Assembly: GCA_020630915.1 (NCBI GenBank)
Contig: JAHDIF010000004.1
Location: 1 to 64,000 of the forward strand
DNA: 64,000 nucleotides
Origin: Dokdonia sp.
GTDB taxonomy: Bacteria; Bacteroidota; Bacteroidia; Flavobacteriales; Flavobacteriaceae
Reading direction: 5' to 3'
Below the pieces are notes generated by a model. That model saw nothing but the letters and a program-made list of their open reading frames with translations. It had not been told where the DNA came from and did no database searches. Position 1 is the first letter of the stretch; each line of letters begins with the position of its first letter. Both the position numbers and the translations under genes were made by a program. Below are positions 61,204 to 64,000 of the stretch, in pieces.

Positions 61204-62372
61204 AAGCCAAGTTCAGTTTGTAATAATTCCAATACCTCATGTAATTGTTCCTTTTTATTATAACTATGGATACAAAAGCGCAGTCTTTCGGCCCCCTCAG
61301 GAACCGTAGGTGATAGGATAGGTTTTACATCGTAGCCGTGCTCTTTTAGCTTTCGCGAAAGCGCCTTTACCCTATCTACACCAGGAATAATGGCACATTG
61401 TATTGCAGAAACGCTGGGAACAAAATAGGTATCCATACCCGTTCTTGGGATGTGGCTTTTAAAGATATTTATATTCTTTTTAAGTCTTCTTACATTCTCT
61501 ACCATATGCGAGGTTTCCATCTTATCGAGCATCTGGTAAAATGCCAAAATACTGGCAACGGTATGAGGTGGCAATGCTGTTGTATAGATAAAGGATCTGG
61601 CAAAATTAATGAGGTACTGCTTGAGTTCTATACTTCCTACAACGGCAGCTCCGTGAGAACCACCAGCCTTCCCAAAGGTTACAATTCGTGCAAATACACT
61701 TTCTGAAAGTCCGTACAATTGTACTAATCCTTGTCCTTTTATCCCCAAGACTCCCATTGCGTGCGCCTCATCTACAACCAGACGCACTCCGTAGGTCTGG
61801 CATAGTTGGGCCATCGCCACAAGATCTGGAGAATCGCCGTCCATAGAGAATACGGATTCTGTGACTACGTATACTTCAGTAGTTCCCGTCTGTTTATGCT
61901 TAAAGAGCTTTTGACTTAAATCTGCGAGTTCGTTATGGGTAAACTTATAGGCTTTTGCATCACTCATTTTAATACCATCTCGTATGCTCGCGTGACTGTA
62001 CTCGTCATATAATATCACATCTCCTCTTTGCGGCACGCTTTGAAAGAATCCAAGATTTGCTGTATACCCACTATTGAAAATAAGGGCGCTCTCACTTTCG
62101 TGAAAACGTGCTATCAAACTTTCTGTCTCGTCATAAAGTGGATAATTACCCGTAAGTAACCTACTTCCTGTTGCTCCAGAAATGCCTTGCGCGACTTCTT
62201 TTAAAATCTTACGTGTGGCGGTTTGTAATACTCTTGCTAGTGCTGGATGATTGACAGCCCCCAAATAGTCATTAGATGAAAAATCTATCGCACCTTGAGA
62301 AGAAGGTAATTTCCTGACAGAATTAGTAGCCTGTCTTGCCTTAAGTTTTTGATGTAGTTTATCTGGTAACAC
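61200..62372 (-). CDS. bioF: 8-amino-7-oxononanoate synthase
   Basis: A PLP enzyme condensing pimeloyl thioester with alanine to KAPA. The length is 390 residues with a GTG start at 62372. Motifs are FSSNDYLG (about 31-38), GATGSRLLTGNYPLYDETE (about 65-83), VVDEAHAMGVLG (about 200-211) and the PLP Lys region TFGKAGGSHGAAVVG (about 233-247). It is the first gene of bioF-bioD-bioA. A -7-like TATCTTTG ends only 5 nt before the start, so the mRNA could be nearly leaderless. Palindrome copy 18 is read as LSRK. Confidence 0.96.
   Translation of the reverse strand: MLPDKLHQKLKARQATNSVRKLPSSQGAIDFSSNDYLGAVNHPALARVLQTATRKILKEVAQGISGATGSRLLTGNYPLYDETESLIARFHESESALIFNSGYTANLGFFQSVPQRGDVILYDEYSHASIRDGIKMSDAKAYKFTHNELADLSQKLFKHKQTGTTEVYVVTESVFSMDGDSPDLVAMAQLCQTYGVRLVVDEAHAMGVLGIKGQGLVQLYGLSESVFARIVTFGKAGGSHGAAVVGSIELKQYLINFARSFIYTTALPPHTVASILAFYQMLDKMETSHMVENVRRLKKNINIFKSHIPRTGMDTYFVPSVSAIQCAIIPGVDRVKALSRKLKEHGYDVKPILSPTVPEGAERLRFCIHSYNKKEQLHEVLELLQTELGL
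61349..61362. repeat. palindrome GCTTTCGCGAAAGC, copy 18
   Basis: Perfect copy inside bioF, read as LSRK. Confidence 0.95.
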
Positions 62373-62376
62373 AGGA

Positions 62377-62384
62377 CAAAGATA
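62377..62384 (-). promoter_or_regulatory. -7-like box immediately upstream of bioF
   Basis: The minus strand reads TATCTTTG (TAnnTTTG), 4 nt from the GTG start. If used, the transcript would begin at or near the start codon. No TTG at -33 was seen. Confidence 0.3.
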
Positions 62385-62469
62385 GGCAAGTGAGGAAAGT
62401 TTTTGATGAAAATAGAGGTTCTAAAATGTCATATATGTATAGAGATACGAAATGAGAAAATATTATTTT

Positions 62470-62518
62470 ATTATTGTTTTTCAATAATTTTTATATATTT
62501 GTTATTGTTAAACAATAA
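62470..62518 (+). promoter_or_regulatory. promoter with twin operators for the DUF2975-HTH operon
   Basis: The -33 TTG (62474-62476), a 17-nt spacer and the -7 TATATTTG (62494-62501) fit the Bacteroidota promoter well. Two inverted repeats of identical design flank the -7 box: ATTATTG-N5-CAATAAT (62470-62488, covering the -33) and TTATTG-N5-CAATAA (62502-62518, covering the start site). Their centres are 31 bp apart, about three helical turns. They are probably bound by the small HTH protein encoded in this operon. Confidence 0.7.
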
Positions 62519-62523
62519 TTATT

Positions 62524-63030
62524 ATGAAAACATCTTCATTTAAATATGCTATTAAGGCGCTTCAAATCTTCATTGCCATAACTCTCGTTATTGGAATAGC
62601 TATTGTAGTACATTTATTGTATACAGGTAGGGTTTATTCTTTTATCACCGCTCCAGCACTCATGAAAGATAATTTTGAGATCAAATCTGGCATACTTGTT
62701 CTACTTAATTTAGCTTTTTTAATACCCTTACTTATAGGAATTAATTCTTTAGTTAAGACAATTCCGTATTTTGAGAAACAAAATTATTTTGCTCCAGTAA
62801 TTTCAAAAAAATTTAAGTTAAGCTCAAAAGCCTTTATATTTTCTGGCATAGCAGCTCTTATCTTACAATTTATTAGTCCGCTTATTGAAAACTCAAGAGT
62901 CGTAGTTGGTTTGGGTATGAAAAGTCTGTTGTATCTTTTTATTCTAGTTGTTGGCTTCTTTTTTGGGTTTTTAGCTCAAGTTTTTACGAAAGCACGTGCT
63001 ATGGAACAAGAAAACGACTTAACCATTTAA
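62524..63030 (+). CDS. DUF2975 membrane protein
   Basis: A 168-residue protein with four predicted transmembrane helices at about 14-36, 57-78, 98-118 and 136-157. The family pattern is SLVKTIPYFEKQNYFAPVIS in the central loop, then LIVVGFFFGFLAQVF-like hydrophobic sequence and a charged tail. DUF2975 proteins are regularly encoded just before a small YozG/HTH_26-type regulator, as here (3-nt gap). Function unknown; a membrane sensor or a target controlled by the regulator is possible. Confidence 0.88.
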   Translation: MKTSSFKYAIKALQIFIAITLVIGIAIVVHLLYTGRVYSFITAPALMKDNFEIKSGILVLLNLAFLIPLLIGINSLVKTIPYFEKQNYFAPVISKKFKLSSKAFIFSGIAALILQFISPLIENSRVVVGLGMKSLLYLFILVVGFFFGFLAQVFTKARAMEQENDLTI

Positions 63031-63033
63031 ACT

Positions 63034-63240
63034 ATGCCTATACTCATAAACCTAGATGTCGTACTTGCAGAACGTAAAATGAAAAGTAAGGAGCTAGCAG
63101 AAATAATAGGCATTACCACAGCTAATCTTTCTATTCTCAAATCTGGCAAGGCAAAAGCAGTACGTTTCTCTACCCTAGAAGCAATCTGCAAGGCGTTAGA
63201 TTGTCAGCCAGGAGATATATTGGAATTTGTTCAAGATTGA
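63034..63240 (+). CDS. small XRE/YozG-like helix-turn-helix regulator
   Basis: A 68-residue DNA-binding protein consisting almost entirely of an HTH_26-type domain: LDVVLAERKMKSKELAEIIG (about 6-25), TTANLSILKSGKAKAVRFST (about 28-47, recognition helix region) and LEAICKALDCQPGDILEF. It starts 3 nt after the DUF2975 stop, so the two are co-expressed. It is the best candidate to bind the twin TTATTG-N5-CAATAA operators at 62470-62518, which would make the operon self-controlled. Confidence 0.92.
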   Translation: MPILINLDVVLAERKMKSKELAEIIGITTANLSILKSGKAKAVRFSTLEAICKALDCQPGDILEFVQD

Positions 63241-63270
63241 TCAAGATCGCCGTCCTCAGTCCATTCTAAA

Positions 63271-63308
63271 TAAAAAATCCCAAACTCCTTTCAGAATTTG
63301 GGATTGCT
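63271..63308 (-). terminator. terminator of the atp operon
   Basis: AATCCCAAA (63276-63284) and TTTGGGATT (63297-63305) form a perfect 9-bp stem. On the minus strand T6 follows. It lies 22 nt after atpC. Confidence 0.85.
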
Positions 63309-63327
63309 ATTTTGAAAATTGCCCAGC

Positions 63328-63606
63328 TTAATCCGCTAAGACGATTGCTTTATTATTATTCATTTCTAGTGTACCACTCGTAATTTCTAACGACCAGCTT
63401 CCGTCACTTTCTTTTACGAACTTATCTTCAAAGCCTTCGGCAATTGTTGGTGCTCCCTCAAATTTTACCTTACCCTCTACGAGAAGAGACACTACTGCGG
63501 CGTGATTACTCAACATCTGGAATTCTCCATTCACCCCTGGTACTGTAAGTGATTTTACTTCACCACTTACTAAAGATGCTTCTGGAGTAACTATTTCTAA
63601 ATGCAT
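63328..63606 (-). CDS. atpC: ATP synthase F1 subunit epsilon
   Basis: A 92-residue subunit of the F1 central stalk, containing the N-terminal beta-sandwich (LEIVTPEASLVSGEVKSLTV, GVNGEFQMLSNHAAVVSLL) but without the usual C-terminal helical hairpin. Short epsilon forms like this occur in Bacteroidota. It lies 48 nt after atpD with palindrome copy 19 between them. Confidence 0.95.
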   Translation of the reverse strand: MHLEIVTPEASLVSGEVKSLTVPGVNGEFQMLSNHAAVVSLLVEGKVKFEGAPTIAEGFEDKFVKESDGSWSLEITSGTLEMNNNKAIVLAD

Positions 63607-63625
63607 AGTTGTTATTTTTGAGTAC

Positions 63626-63639
63626 GCTTTCGCGAAAGC
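63626..63639. repeat. palindrome GCTTTCGCGAAAGC, copy 19
   Basis: Perfect copy with C/G extension between atpD and atpC. Confidence 0.95.
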
Positions 63640-63654
63640 GTAATTATAAGTCTA

Positions 63655-64000
<346 letters not shown>

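Overview
The window is chromosomal DNA from a marine-type member of the Flavobacteriaceae (Bacteroidota). Several lines support this: type IX secretion (T9SS) type A and type B C-terminal sorting domains, a PorP/SprF protein, SusC/Oar-like TonB receptors with carboxypeptidase-regulatory N-terminal domains, DUF5689 and DUF4212 proteins, TAnnTTTG-type -7 boxes, and low GC. A Dokdonia-like genus is my guess from gene content and the recurring AFAKA peptide; the sequence alone does not prove it. No rRNA, tRNA, CRISPR array, prophage or insertion sequence was recognised.

Layout. 0-8.5 kb: a 7-bp tandem repeat at the left edge, an endonuclease/exonuclease/phosphatase (EEP) enzyme, then a T9SS surface operon (giant type B adhesin-like protein, PorP/SprF, OmpA-family protein). 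8.8-14.3 kb: a DUF5689 lipoprotein and TonB receptor pair, divergent from a second, exported EEP enzyme. 14.4-18.2 kb: a four-helix membrane protein and an Oar-like TonB receptor. 18.4-25.6 kb: an operon DUF3108 - tryptophan dioxygenase - M23 peptidase - pgi, and the homogentisate pair hmgA-hppD. 26-36.6 kb: dinB, a VOC-CYTH fusion, a YciI-type lipoprotein, and pbpC with an alpha-2-macroglobulin lipoprotein. 37-41 kb: a secreted endonuclease I, an ABM-type monooxygenase and a regulatory-domain protein. 41-47.3 kb: acetate uptake and activation (DUF4212, actP, acs) with thioredoxin, a ThiE-like protein and a tiny lysine-rich protein. 47.6-56.2 kb: a short ssb, recQ, an SLC13 transporter, a TPMT-like methyltransferase, an outer-membrane protein, a T9SS-secreted vanadium haloperoxidase-like protein and a JmjC/cupin-like protein. 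56.3-62.4 kb: biotin genes bioF-bioD-bioA, a ketosynthase and bioB, with a Coa1-family gene antisense between bioA and the ketosynthase. 62.5-64 kb: a DUF2975/HTH pair with a likely self-operator, then atpC and the 3' part of atpD.

The most striking signal is not a gene. The perfect 14-bp palindrome GCTTTCGCGAAAGC occurs 19 times by my reading, about once per 3.4 kb, plus near-copies. It lies inside genes and between co-directional genes, and it has no stop codon in any frame (AFAK, FRES or LSRK). A second hairpin family (ATTTCCGC-N4-GCGGAAAT) is confined to 27.5-36.6 kb; it is read through in three genes and marks the junction of the VOC-CYTH fusion. Other points of interest are the TonB/DUF5689/EEP locus (possible nucleic-acid or phosphoester scavenging), twin operators at the DUF2975-HTH promoter, a LacI-like operator array upstream of ssb, and an M23 peptidase whose usual HxH zinc motif reads HVC.
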